Shown one piece after another: positions 29,671-37,377 of a stretch of DNA of 37,377 bases; positions within the stretch are counted from its first letter, which is position 1; each line of letters starts with the position of its first letter. The position numbers and the translations under genes are program-made. The stretch is from Clostridia bacterium (GTDB lineage Bacteria; Bacillota; Clostridia; Oscillospirales; CAG-272). The notes below the pieces were generated by a model. That model had not been told where the DNA came from, ran no database searches, and was given only the letters and a program-made list of their open reading frames with translations. Location: the NCBI GenBank assembly GCA_017938425.1, contig JAGBBQ010000126.1, positions 1 to 37,377 of the forward strand. Reading direction: 5' to 3'.

Positions 29671-30715
29671 TCTGCATCTCGGTGCGCCGATGCGCGCCAT
29701 CCTCCCGCCGCGCGAGCAAAAGCTGCGCCGCGAGGAGCTGCTCTCCTCCTTTTTACGTCTTTCGGAGGCGGCGAGGCGCGAGGGCTGTGCGGCGGTGATC
29801 ATCGCAGGAGATCTTTTCGATACCGAGGCGGCGGCGATGATGCTCTCCCCCTCCGTGCTCGACGCGATCGGCCGCTTTCCGCAGATCGACTTTTACTACG
29901 TGAGCGGCAACCACGAGCGAGAGGCGGAGCTTTTGGGAAAGGCGCCCGAAAATCTGCACATTTTCGGGGACAGAGTCACGTTTTTTGAAAAGGAGAACGT
30001 CGTCTTTTTTGGAAAAAGAGGCGCAAAATATACAGATTTTGAAAACATTTGTTTGCAAGAACGAAAAATAAACATACTCGTGGCGCACGGTGCTTGGGCG
30101 GAGGGCTACAATCGCGGTGCAGATCTTCCTCTCGGGTTTCTCCGCGGCAAGGGGATCGACTATTGCGCGCTGGGGCACTATCACAGCTATAGCGAGCGGC
30201 GCATTGACTACCGCGGCATCGCCGTTTACCCCGGCTGCCCCGAGGGGCGCGGCTTTGACGAGATCGGCCCAAAGGGCGCGGTGCTGATCGAGACCGCGGC
30301 GCACGGCGTGAGCCACCGCTTTCTCCCTCTGTGCCGCCGCACGCTGCATCGCATCGAGGTATGCGTTTCGGATGCGAAGAGCACACTTGACCTCTTTATG
30401 CTCTGCGACGGCGCCGTGAAGGACGTAACGCGCGAGGATCTCGTCCGTCTCGTTCTCACGGGCGCACGTGTGAATATTCCGATGATCGATCCACTGACGG
30501 TGGAGCGGCATTTTCTCGGCCGCTTTTATCACGTCGAGATCGAGGACAGGACCGTCGCCGCACCCGTGCTTGACACTCTTTACAGGGAAAGCTCTCTGCG
30601 CGGAGAGCTCGTGCGCCGTGTATCAGAGGATAAAGCACTCACGCCCGAGCAAAAAAAGAGCGTGATCGCGCTCGGTCTTGCGGCACTGAACGGAACGCTG
30701 GGAGGTGACGTATGA
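29648..30715 (+). CDS. SbcD/YhaO-like metallophosphoesterase
   Basis: A 355-residue calcineurin-type nuclease. Metal ligands appear in ILHTADLHLGAP (Asp8, His10), IAGDLFDTEA, YVSGNHERE, VAHGAW and LGHYHSY, the complete set for a Mn-dependent SbcD/Mre11 core. A C-terminal region of about 120 residues (after EGRGFDEIGP) replaces the SbcD capping domain. The GTG start (29648) has AGGAGG seven bases upstream and lies inside the end of the regulator gene. The stop overlaps the next start as ATGA. This resembles the yhaO-yhaN order of Bacillus, with the ATPase partner downstream. Confidence 0.85.
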   Translation: MKILHTADLHLGAPMRAILPPREQKLRREELLSSFLRLSEAARREGCAAVIIAGDLFDTEAAAMMLSPSVLDAIGRFPQIDFYYVSGNHEREAELLGKAPENLHIFGDRVTFFEKENVVFFGKRGAKYTDFENICLQERKINILVAHGAWAEGYNRGADLPLGFLRGKGIDYCALGHYHSYSERRIDYRGIAVYPGCPEGRGFDEIGPKGAVLIETAAHGVSHRFLPLCRRTLHRIEVCVSDAKSTLDLFMLCDGAVKDVTREDLVRLVLTGARVNIPMIDPLTVERHFLGRFYHVEIEDRTVAAPVLDTLYRESSLRGELVRRVSEDKALTPEQKKSVIALGLAALNGTLGGDV

Positions 30716-32196
30716 GAATACTGAAGATACAGATCGAGGGCTTCGGCAAGCTCCGCGGCTATTCTCTCTCCCTCACCGAGGGGCTGAACGCGCACTGCGT
30801 CGAGAACGGTTGCGGAAAGACCACCCTTATCGCCTTTATCAAAGCGATGCTCTACGGGCTTGCGGACAGCCGCAGCCACGACATTCTTTTGAGCGAGCGC
30901 AAGCATTACCGCCCCTGGCAGGGCGGTGCCTTCGGCGGCTCGATGACCGTTTTGCAAGGAGATCGGATCCTGCGCATCCACCGCCGCTTCGGCGCGCGCC
31001 CCTCGGAGGACACGCTCGCGGTCTATGATGAGGAAAGCGGCGAGCAGACCGAGGCGCTCGGCAAATGCCCCGGGCAGTCGCTCCTCTCTCTGGATGCGGA
31101 GAGCTTCACGCTATGCGCCGTCTTTTCCGAGCGTGCGTACACCGCGCAGCTTGAGGGCGAAAGCGTGCTTTCTCATCTGGGAGACAGAACGGATACCGAG
31201 AGCGCGGACACCGCGCTCGCACGGCTGGCAGACGAGCATCGCCTCTACGAAAAGAGAGGCGGCAGAGGCCTTCTCGCAGAAACGGAGAGTGCCCTCGCCG
31301 AGGCAAACGCGCGGCAGGCGGCGCTCGCGCGTGAGGCCGCCGCGCTCCCCGAAAAAGAGCGCGCCTATAAGGAGGCAAAGGCGGCACTCGCCGCGCTGAC
31401 AGACAAGGCGCCGCACGTGCCTGCAAGAAAGAAGCAAACGGCGCGGCAGAACTCTGTGCTTGCCTCCGTGCTGCTTGCCTCCCTTTCGATGATCGGCTCC
31501 CTCTTTCACATTCTGTTTCTTTTAGGACTTTTTCCCGCGGCGGCAATGCTCTTGCACGGAATTATCGGTTTATTTGCAAACAAGAATTTACAAAAGAAAG
31601 GACATTCGTCGAAAGACAGATCGGAGACGGCGGGATCGGCATCGAAGGAATTCGAGGAAAAATACCGTGTTTGCTACGACTGCGAGCGCGCCTACGAGGC
31701 AGCGCTTGCGGCAAGCGAGGAGGCGCTTCTTCTCACACAGCAGATCGACGCCTTGGAAAAGCAATGGGAGCGGCAGAGCGCGTATCTCTCCTTGATCAAG
31801 CGGACCGAGGCGCATCTTGCGGCGGCGGCGAAGGAATACAGCGCCAAGCGCTCGCAGCGGGCGCACGCCTCCTTTGCGGAGCAGCTGCACGCGCTTGGGC
31901 TCTCGGACAGTGACACCTACCGCCTCGGCGAGCGCTTCCGTATCTCCTTTCTCGAGGGAGACACCTATCGGGGCGGCGAGTCTCTCAGCCGCGGCGGCAA
32001 GGAGCTCGTGTCTTTTGCGCGCGCGCTTGCGTTGCTCTCTTCCATCCCCGGCGCGGAGGGCGTGCCTCTGTTGCTTGACGATCCCTTTATCGCCTACGAC
32101 GATACGCGCCTTTCGGCGGCGCTTGCAAGGCTATCCTCTCTTGCGGCGGATCGGCAGGTCCTCTATCTCACCTGCTCACACAGCCGTATGCCGTGA
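30712..32196 (+). CDS. Compact SbcC/YhaN-like ATPase with internal membrane hairpin
   Basis: A 494-residue ATPase, about half the length of typical YhaN or SbcC. The N-terminal lobe has ILKIQIEGFGKLRGYSLSL and Walker A-like VENGCGKTT (30-38), where the usual first Gly is Val30. A short helical region (about 165-230) leads to two hydrophobic helices (247-290), then a second helical part (305-400). The C-terminal lobe has an ABC-type signature (LSRGGKELVSFARAL), Walker B LLLDDPFIAYDD and the terminal YLTCSHSRMP. No Cys-x-x-Cys zinc hook is present. The membrane hairpin is a YhaN-like feature. It should act with the upstream phosphoesterase on DNA at the membrane (inference). Confidence 0.8.
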   Translation: MRILKIQIEGFGKLRGYSLSLTEGLNAHCVENGCGKTTLIAFIKAMLYGLADSRSHDILLSERKHYRPWQGGAFGGSMTVLQGDRILRIHRRFGARPSEDTLAVYDEESGEQTEALGKCPGQSLLSLDAESFTLCAVFSERAYTAQLEGESVLSHLGDRTDTESADTALARLADEHRLYEKRGGRGLLAETESALAEANARQAALAREAAALPEKERAYKEAKAALAALTDKAPHVPARKKQTARQNSVLASVLLASLSMIGSLFHILFLLGLFPAAAMLLHGIIGLFANKNLQKKGHSSKDRSETAGSASKEFEEKYRVCYDCERAYEAALAASEEALLLTQQIDALEKQWERQSAYLSLIKRTEAHLAAAAKEYSAKRSQRAHASFAEQLHALGLSDSDTYRLGERFRISFLEGDTYRGGESLSRGGKELVSFARALALLSSIPGAEGVPLLLDDPFIAYDDTRLSAALARLSSLAADRQVLYLTCSHSRMP

Positions 32197-32232
32197 TGCA
32201 ACCGGATTTTTAAAAAAATCTGAAAATACCCC

Positions 32233-32261
32233 TTGACAAGCGAGAACAAAAGTTATATAAT
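32233..32261 (+). promoter_or_regulatory. Consensus sigma-A promoter of yceD-rpmF
   Basis: TTGACA (32233-32238) and TATAAT (32256-32261) are exactly 17 bases apart, both perfect. The leader of about 75 nt contains a small CGTCA/TGACG hairpin (32313-32317 and 32326-32330) just before the ribosome binding site. Confidence 0.92.
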
Positions 32262-32344
32262 AAATTGTGCGACTTTGGGTATTAGCCTAAACTATGCCCT
32301 TTTGCCGCCAAAACGTCAATCATCTATGACGGGAGGGATGGACT

Positions 32345-32899
32345 GTGAAGCTGGATCTCAGACCGCTTCTGGCAGGCGAGCGCCTGCTCGAATTCGATTA
32401 TGAATTGCCTCTTGACAGCCATACCGAGGATACCACGAGCTTTCTGTGGGGTACGCGTTTTCCTTCTCCCATGAAGGTGACGGGAAATATTACCAACACG
32501 GCCGGATATATGCGGATGTGCCTTTCGCTCTCTGTGGACTACGTTGCACAGTGCGCAAGATGCCTCTCCGCTGTCGAAGGTCAGTTTTCCCTGAGCCTTG
32601 AGAAAACCGTTGCACCAAAGGATCTGCTGGGGGATATCACCGAGGACAAGCTGGATGATTTTGCGATCATTGAGGACGGGTTTCTGGATATGGACGAGCA
32701 GCTTCTCTTGCAGCTCGAGATGGAATTCCCGCTCCGCTTCCTTTGTAAGGAGGATTGCAAGGGCTTGTGCCAAAGATGCGGAAAGGATCTGAACGAGGGA
32801 CCGTGCTCCTGCACCGAAAAGGAGATCGACCCGAGAATGGAGCCCTTGCGCAAGCTTCTTCTCAAAATGCAGGAAGAAGAAAAAGAGGATCAAAAATAA
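32345..32899 (+). CDS. yceD: YceD-family (DUF177) protein
   Basis: A 184-residue DUF177 protein linked to 23S rRNA accumulation and nearly always encoded before rpmF. It carries a first Cys pair in QCARCLSAVEG and a second cluster CKEDCKGLCQRCGKDLNEGP, then CSC, typical of Firmicute members and possibly zinc-binding. GTG 32345 is the start, with GGAGGG seven bases upstream; the ATG at 32338 is out of frame. It lies 52 bp before rpmF and shares its promoter. Confidence 0.9.
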   Translation: MKLDLRPLLAGERLLEFDYELPLDSHTEDTTSFLWGTRFPSPMKVTGNITNTAGYMRMCLSLSVDYVAQCARCLSAVEGQFSLSLEKTVAPKDLLGDITEDKLDDFAIIEDGFLDMDEQLLLQLEMEFPLRFLCKEDCKGLCQRCGKDLNEGPCSCTEKEIDPRMEPLRKLLLKMQEEEKEDQK

Positions 32900-32951
32900 A
32901 TTCACATAAAGAGACTGCGTGGACGCAGACTCGTATCAGGAGGTAAACAAC

Positions 32952-33149
32952 ATGGCAGTTCCGAAGAGAAAAGTGTCTCATTCCAGAAAGATGAAGAGAC
33001 GTTCCAGCGTTTGGAAGCTGGAGAACCCCACCAACATCGTTAAGTGCCCCCAGTGCGGTGAGTACAACCGCGCATACCGCGTATGCAAGGCTTGCGGCTA
33101 CTACAAGGGTGTTGAGGTTATTGCTAAGAGCGCTTCCGCTGAGAAGTAA
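32952..33149 (+). CDS. rpmF: 50S ribosomal protein L32
   Basis: A 65-residue ribosomal protein with the family start AVPKRKVSHSRKMKRRSS and four zinc-ligand cysteines, CPQC (32-35) and CKAC (45-48). AGGAGG precedes ATG 32952; the open frame extends upstream to 32919 but that part is leader. A hairpin follows at 33178-33222. This is the zinc-ribbon (Cys-containing) form of L32, not the zinc-independent paralogue. Confidence 0.97.
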   Translation: MAVPKRKVSHSRKMKRRSSVWKLENPTNIVKCPQCGEYNRAYRVCKACGYYKGVEVIAKSASAEK

Positions 33150-33177
33150 TTTTTTCACAGAGGCGTGCCATAGCACG

Positions 33178-33222
33178 AAAAAAGCGGTTGCTTTGTGCCA
33201 AGTGCACGGCGGCCGCTTTTTT
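33178..33222 (+). terminator. Terminator after rpmF
   Basis: AAAAAAGCGG (33178-33187) pairs with CCGCTTTTTT (33213-33222), with a 25-nt loop that can fold further. No promoter is obvious before the following transporter gene, so some read-through is possible. Confidence 0.8.
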
Positions 33223-33247
33223 ATTTTCACTGCAGAGGAGAATCCAA

Positions 33248-33820
33248 ATGATCTATCTCAATATCCTTCTCACGATGATGAAGATCGGGCTCTTCACCTT
33301 CGGCGGCGGCTACGCTATGATCGCCCTGCTCGAGGCCGAGCTCGTTACGAAGAAGAAATGGCTCACGCGGGAGGAGTTTCTCGATATGGTTGCCATTTCG
33401 GAATCCACGCCCGGGCCGATCGCGATCAACGCCGCGACCTATATCGGCTATAAGCGCTGCGGCTTTCTCGGCGCTCTGCTTGCCACGGTCGGCGTAATTC
33501 TCCCCTCCTTCGTTATCATCTATGCGATCTCACTCTTTTTCGATGCGTTTTTATCTCTCACACTCGTGGCGAAGGCGTTTCGCGGCATTCAGATCGGCGT
33601 TATTTTCCTGATCCTTTCGGCGGGTATAAAAATGCTTCGCGGTACAAAAAGGACGCCGCTCTCGCTTTTCATTCTCGGCGCGACCGTCCTTTCGATGCTC
33701 GCTTTATCCTTGCTCGCCGTCCGCTTCTCCACCGTGCTTTATATCCTCATCGCAGGCACGGTCGGTGCTTCGCTTTATCTTATCAGGTGTGCGCAAAAGA
33801 GAGGGGAGGGCGAAAAATGA
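33248..33820 (+). CDS. Chromate transporter-family protein, first half
   Basis: A 190-residue CHR-family half-size transporter with the duplicated-family signature LFTFGGGYAMIALLEAELV and SESTPGPIAINAATYIG, then FLGALLATVGVILPSF, about six hydrophobic segments in all. Short CHR proteins occur as adjacent pairs that together make one transporter. The start ATG 33248 follows AGGAG; an upstream reading from 33188 falls in the terminator region. The stop overlaps the partner start as ATGA. Substrate chromate is the family name only; sulfate-like or other anions are possible. Confidence 0.88.
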   Translation: MIYLNILLTMMKIGLFTFGGGYAMIALLEAELVTKKKWLTREEFLDMVAISESTPGPIAINAATYIGYKRCGFLGALLATVGVILPSFVIIYAISLFFDAFLSLTLVAKAFRGIQIGVIFLILSAGIKMLRGTKRTPLSLFILGATVLSMLALSLLAVRFSTVLYILIAGTVGASLYLIRCAQKRGEGEK

Positions 33821-34383
33821 TCTATCTCACACTCTTTCTGACCTTTCTTGAGATCGGCGCGGTCTCCTTTGGCGGCGGCTACGCCATGATCTCTATGATG
33901 CGGGACAAGGCCCTGCTGCACGGCTGGCTGACCGAGGAGCAGCTTCTGAACGTGATCGCGGTGGCGGAATCCACACCCGGACCGATCGCGGTCAATATGG
34001 CAACCTTTGTCGGCGCATCGGAGGGCGGCCTGCTCGGCTCGCTTTGCGCCACGCTCGGCGTGGTGCTCCCATCCTTTCTGATCATTCTTCTGATCGCGGC
34101 GGTGCTTCCCGGGCTCCTGAGGAAGGGCGGCGTGCGTGCCGCGCTGCAGGGGATACGCCCCTGCACGGTCGGGCTGATCCTTGCAACCGCGATCACGATG
34201 CTGATGCGCAGTCTTTTCGGCATCACGGCGATCGGGGGCGGCGTTTCGCCCGACCTCGTCGGCATCCTCATTTTTGCACTCCTTGCCGCATTCGCCTTCC
34301 TTTTTGCAAGGTGGAAAGCAAAAAAGCCCTCACCGATCCTGATCATTCTGATCTCGGCAGGGCTCGGTATGCTTCTGTATTAA
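33817..34383 (+). CDS. Chromate transporter-family protein, second half
   Basis: A 188-residue partner of the preceding gene, with equivalent motifs at the same positions: VSFGGGYAMISMMRDKAL, AESTPGPIAVNMATFVG and LLGSLCATLGVVLPSF. The duplicate is about the same length but clearly diverged, as expected for paired short CHR proteins with opposite topology. The start codon overlaps the first gene's stop, so translation is coupled. A bidirectional terminator at 34392-34421 separates it from the convergent AraC gene. Confidence 0.88.
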   Translation: MIYLTLFLTFLEIGAVSFGGGYAMISMMRDKALLHGWLTEEQLLNVIAVAESTPGPIAVNMATFVGASEGGLLGSLCATLGVVLPSFLIILLIAAVLPGLLRKGGVRAALQGIRPCTVGLILATAITMLMRSLFGITAIGGGVSPDLVGILIFALLAAFAFLFARWKAKKPSPILIILISAGLGMLLY

Positions 34384-34391
34384 ACAAAAAC

Positions 34392-34429
34392 CGCTCCGCA
34401 GGCATTACGCACTGCGGAGCGCTTTTTTT
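34392..34429. terminator. Bidirectional terminator
   Basis: CGCTCCGCAG (34392-34401) pairs perfectly with CTGCGGAGCG (34412-34421) around a 10-nt loop and is followed by CTTTTTTT. The A-rich left flank serves the convergent AraC gene. Confidence 0.9.
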
Positions 34430-35256
34430 CATCCACGAAGGGCGGCGCGATAGGCGGTCGGAGACATGCCCGTCTTCTCCTTGAAGAAGCGGGAGAAATA
34501 ATTCTGATCGTCATAGCCGACCGCGAGCGCGATCTCCAGCACCGAAAGATCGGTGCCGTCAAGAAGGCTTTTCGCGCGCTCGATGCGCAACCGTGCGATA
34601 TAAGCGTGCGGCGAAAGACCCGTAACGGTGCGGAAGAGATGCGAAAAATAGCCGACGCTGAAGCGGCACCACGAGGCAAGCGCCTCTACGCTCAGCCGCT
34701 CACCGAGCGAATCATACATCCGCTCGATCACCGCCTGCACGCGCTGCTTCTTCCGTGCGTCGATCTCGGAGAACGAAAGCCTTGCACCGCGCGAGAGCAG
34801 ACCGAGGATCGCGCCGAGCAGACCGCCCGTGACCGCCTCGTGCCCCACCTCGGCGAGAGTATACTCGCGGATCATTTCATCGAAAAGGCGCACGAGCGCG
34901 GGGCTGCTCGGTGCGGCGGCGACCGTTACACCGTCAAGCCCAAGGTCACGAAGCACGCGCTCGACGTCCCGCCCGGTAAAATGGATATAGTAGGAAAACG
35001 AGCCGCTGCCCGCTTCAAAAAAATATTCCTGCCGCTCGCCTGGGCGAAACAGAATAAAATGCCCTGCCGCGACCTCCCGCTCCCCCTCGGGGAGCACCGA
35101 ATGGCAGACGCCGCGCAAAATATAAAGGATGTGATAATCCACACGCCCACAGGGTCGGACGCAGCCGCGCCGAAAATTCTCCACGCGGTTTTCGCCGCAG
35201 GAATTGAGAACGAGCGGAGCGGCATCTGAGATTCGTTCTGTGCTAAATATCGACAT
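34429..35256 (-). CDS. Cupin-AraC family regulator
   Basis: A 275-residue regulator. The N-terminal cupin half has the HILYILRGVCHSVL strand and GHFILFRPGERQEYFF, a typical sugar-binding jelly roll. The C-terminal half has two AraC helix-turn-helix units (SVEALASWCRFSVGYFSHLF and EIALAVGYDDQNYFSRFFKE), ending in GMSPTAYRAA. GGGAG precedes ATG 35256. It is divergent from the GH123-like gene, with a consensus promoter for itself and a weak -35 promoter for the neighbour, as expected if it activates the latter (inference). Confidence 0.92.
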   Translation of the reverse strand: MSIFSTERISDAAPLVLNSCGENRVENFRRGCVRPCGRVDYHILYILRGVCHSVLPEGEREVAAGHFILFRPGERQEYFFEAGSGSFSYYIHFTGRDVERVLRDLGLDGVTVAAAPSSPALVRLFDEMIREYTLAEVGHEAVTGGLLGAILGLLSRGARLSFSEIDARKKQRVQAVIERMYDSLGERLSVEALASWCRFSVGYFSHLFRTVTGLSPHAYIARLRIERAKSLLDGTDLSVLEIALAVGYDDQNYFSRFFKEKTGMSPTAYRAALRG

Positions 35257-35293
35257 AGGAGATCTCCCGAAATTCTTTTATTTTTCATTCAAA

Positions 35294-35322
35294 ATTATAC
35301 AATGAGACGCAGCTTCTGTCAA
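35294..35322 (-). promoter_or_regulatory. Consensus sigma-A promoter of cupin-AraC gene
   Basis: On the minus strand TTGACA (35317-35322) and TATAAT (35294-35299) are exactly 17 bases apart, both perfect. Confidence 0.92.
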
Positions 35323-35375
35323 GATTGCATTTTATGAAAAAGCAGAAAAGTCCAGATAAATATTTGTTTTATGCA

Positions 35376-35404
35376 TATACAGAGGTGAAAAAACGCGATA
35401 CAAT
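35376..35404 (+). promoter_or_regulatory. Weak-(-35) promoter of GH123-like gene
   Basis: TATACA (35376-35381) and TACAAT (35399-35404) are 17 bases apart. The poor -35 fits an activator-dependent promoter beside an AraC gene. GGAGG (35418-35422) serves ATG 35431. Confidence 0.55.
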
Positions 35405-35430
35405 AAAAGAAAACCGCGGAGGTAAATACA

Positions 35431-37155
35431 ATGGATCACGAAAAATTCGTCATCTCCCACACCGTTTCGCCCTTGAAAAGAATCTTCGAGAGCGACCTGC
35501 CGACCGAGGACTTCACCTATATCTCGGGAATGAAAAACGAGCCGCTGGCCTTTCTTCTTGCCTATCGCTCGGCCGCAAGGAAGGCGGAAAACGGCCGCTC
35601 GCCCGACACGCCGATCTCCGTGCGCGTGACCTCCTCCCTGCCCGTATCCGTCTACAAGGTGCAAAGCGTTCCCTACGCTGCTACCGAATGCGAGGACGGC
35701 GGTGCGGGTGCTGCGGGTGGCTGCCCCGATATACTGAAGCCGCGCATTGCCGCCCCCGAGATCTGCCGCCTCCCGACGGACACGAATCTTCCTTATTACG
35801 AAAAGGGAGAGACCGTGCTTCTGAACGCCTCCTGCTTTGCAACGCAGAGCGTTTATATCGGGATCAACGAGGACGGGAAAACGATGCCCGCAGGGGATCA
35901 TACCGTGACGGTCGAGGTCATCGGGCTGATGAGCGGCGAGGTTCTGAGGACGCACGCGGTAACCGTGCATCTGATCGACAGAGCGCTCCCCGAAAGCGAG
36001 CTGATCTACACCAACTGGTTTCATAACGACTCGCTTTCCGATATCACGCACCTGCCGCTTTACAGCGACGAATATTTTGCCGTTTTTGAGAAATATATCC
36101 GAAATTCTGTCAAAAATGGAATGAATACTTTACTTTTCCCGACATTTACACCCCCTCTTGACACCGCGATCGGCTTAGAAAGAAAGAACGTGCAGCTCGT
36201 GAAGGTGCGCATCCTTGACGGCGGCTATGACTTCGATTTTACCCTTGCCGAGCGCTATGCGCGCATTGCTCTCGGCGCGGGGATCAAAAACCTCGAGCAT
36301 ACGCATCTCTTCTCGCAGTGGGGCGCAGAGAGCGCGATCACGGTCTACGGCGAAAGAGACGAAAGGGAGGTGCGCCTCTTTAATTACGAGACGAGCGCGA
36401 CCGATAAGGAATACATCCGTTTTCTTTCCGAATATCTGAAGGCCTTCCGTGCCTTTACGGAGGAGCTCGGGATCTCGGAGCGCATTCTTTATCACATCTC
36501 CGACGAGCCCGTGCTTGAAAATCTCGAGGGGTACCGCAAGGCGAAAACGCTGATGAAGGAGATCTTCCCCGACGGGAGATTTATGGATGCGCTCGACGAT
36601 TACGAATTCTACAAAACGGGGCTCGTGGAGATGCCGATCGTGGACCTTCAGAGCATCGGCGGCTACGAGGGCAGATGCGACAATATGATGCTCTACTACA
36701 CGGGCGGCGAGGCAATGCCCGGCCTTGTCAACCGCACGCTGACAAGCGCACCGAAAAGAACGCGCGCGCTCGGCTACGTGCTATATAACTACAAGGCGAA
36801 GGGCTTCCTCCACTGGGCGTATAACTATTATTACGGCAGGCTCAGCACGGGTCTCTTCCACCCCGCCGCCGACCCCTGCTTTTATAAAAACATTCCCGGC
36901 ATCACCTATCTCGTATATCCCGATACAGACGGCGCGCCCCTCCCCTCGCTGCGCGAAAAGCAGATGCTCTTCGCAATGTGCGACTATCGCGCGCTGAAGC
37001 TTCTTGAGAGCCTGATCGGACGTGAAGGGACGCTCGGGATCCTCGAGGAGCATCTCGGAAGAAAGATCCACGTTACCGCGATCGCCGAAAGTGCGGACGC
37101 TTTTCTCGCGATGCGCGAGGCGATCAACGCAAGGATAGAAAAAGAAATCTCCTGA
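35431..37155 (+). CDS. GH123/DUF4091-type glycosidase
   Basis: A 574-residue protein. The first 190 residues are beta-rich (GETVLLNASCFATQSVYIGI and similar) and the rest is a TIM-barrel of the DUF4091/GH123 group. Family blocks include TNWFHNDSLSDI, NGMNTLLFPTFTPPLD and the catalytic-type pair in YHISDEPVLENL (Asp358-Glu359). In GH123 beta-N-acetylgalactosaminidases adjacent Asp and Glu act in substrate-assisted catalysis, so the active site looks intact. GWAYNYYY-like FLHWAYNYYYGRLS is another family block. No signal peptide is present, so it probably acts inside the cell on imported oligosaccharides. GGAGG precedes the start. Confidence 0.8.
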   Translation: MDHEKFVISHTVSPLKRIFESDLPTEDFTYISGMKNEPLAFLLAYRSAARKAENGRSPDTPISVRVTSSLPVSVYKVQSVPYAATECEDGGAGAAGGCPDILKPRIAAPEICRLPTDTNLPYYEKGETVLLNASCFATQSVYIGINEDGKTMPAGDHTVTVEVIGLMSGEVLRTHAVTVHLIDRALPESELIYTNWFHNDSLSDITHLPLYSDEYFAVFEKYIRNSVKNGMNTLLFPTFTPPLDTAIGLERKNVQLVKVRILDGGYDFDFTLAERYARIALGAGIKNLEHTHLFSQWGAESAITVYGERDEREVRLFNYETSATDKEYIRFLSEYLKAFRAFTEELGISERILYHISDEPVLENLEGYRKAKTLMKEIFPDGRFMDALDDYEFYKTGLVEMPIVDLQSIGGYEGRCDNMMLYYTGGEAMPGLVNRTLTSAPKRTRALGYVLYNYKAKGFLHWAYNYYYGRLSTGLFHPAADPCFYKNIPGITYLVYPDTDGAPLPSLREKQMLFAMCDYRALKLLESLIGREGTLGILEEHLGRKIHVTAIAESADAFLAMREAINARIEKEIS

Positions 37156-37186
37156 TGCAAAGGGGGCTGTCGCATCAAGGCTTACT

Positions 37187-37308
37187 CGAATAAAAAACAG
37201 GGGTATTGTGAAATAAACACAGTACCCCTTTAATAGTAAGCACAAATTTGAGGAAATCAAGGTCGAAAACCTATGGTTTTCCTCGTTTTTATTAATGTTT
37301 TTTATTCG
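37187..37308. repeat. Nested inverted-repeat structure at the window edge
   Basis: CGAATAAAAAAC (37187-37198) and GTTTTTTATTCG (37297-37308) are perfect inverted copies. They enclose two hairpins: AGGGGTATTGTG with CACAGTACCCCT (37199-37229), and GAGGAAA with TTTCCTC (about 37250-37284). No reading frame is supported inside. It may be a small mobile element, an insertion-sequence end or a compound terminator. The remaining bases to 37377 show no gene I can support. Confidence 0.55.
37199..37231 (+). terminator. Probable terminator of GH123-like gene
   Basis: AGGGGTATTGTG (37199-37210) pairs with CACAGTACCCCT (37218-37229) with one G-U pair and a 7-nt loop, followed by TTTAATA. It lies about 45 bp after the stop. 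Confidence 0.6.
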
Positions 37309-37377
37309 GTTATGCCTAAATCCGTTCGCCCCAAGGTTCTGATCTCATTAAGAATTCGCAAATCGTGTAATTACAAC

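Overview
The window (37.4 kb, fairly GC-rich, both strands densely coded) looks like chromosomal DNA of an uncultured Clostridia-class Firmicute, probably from a gut-like habitat. The reasons are strong AGGAGG-type ribosome binding sites, many sigma-A promoters with TTGACA/TATAAT-like boxes at exactly 17 bp, a transketolase split into N- and C-terminal subunits, a yceD-rpmF pair, a SpoVB/MurJ-type flippase, a PocR-AraC regulator and lipoproteins made of Cys-rich repeats. The genus cannot be fixed by reading alone. I saw no rRNA, tRNA, CRISPR array, prophage or intact insertion sequence.

Layout. 1-2.0 kb (minus): ruvX, a PfoR-type EIIC membrane protein and a truncated pncB, behind a consensus promoter. 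2.1-4.7 kb (minus): a membrane-anchored XRE regulator overlapping an ABC exporter gene, with two dyads in the control region. 5.0-7.9 kb (plus): an SGNH hydrolase, a GlmU-C-terminal-like hexapeptide protein and glmM. 7.9-11.3 kb (minus): mntP, mscL and a GH2/beta-mannosidase-like protein that appears to lack both catalytic glutamates, behind a roughly 275-nt leader with a terminator-like hairpin. 11.8-16.4 kb (plus): two paralogous lipoproteins of 498 and 970 residues built almost wholly of His/Cys repeats (about 63 and 110 cysteines). 16.5-17.2 kb: a six-copy palindromic repeat array and an orphan ORF start.

17.2-19.8 kb (minus): split transketolase and a multi-pass membrane protein. 20.1-22.5 kb (minus): a polar amino acid ABC importer. 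22.5-27.4 kb (minus): a SLOG/DUF1273 protein, two tandem CNNM/CorC-like proteins and a SpoVB-like flippase. 27.6-32.2 kb: a NahK-like amino-sugar kinase (minus) divergent from a PocR-AraC regulator (plus) through interlocked promoters. The regulator gene overlaps a compact SbcD/SbcC-like (YhaO/YhaN-like) nuclease-ATPase pair. 32.2-34.4 kb (plus): yceD-rpmF, then a two-gene chromate-transporter-family pair. 34.4-37.2 kb: a cupin-AraC regulator divergent from a GH123/DUF4091-type glycosidase. The right edge carries a nested inverted-repeat structure.

How the genes may work together (inference). GlmM and the GlmU-like protein belong to UDP-GlcNAc supply, and the NahK-like kinase and GH123-like enzyme fit N-acetylhexosamine salvage, so amino-sugar metabolism recurs, although in separate transcription units. 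The least explained material is the pair of Cys-rich surface lipoproteins, the apparently dead GH2 protein divergent from them, and the short membrane SbcC-like ATPase under a PocR-AraC regulator.
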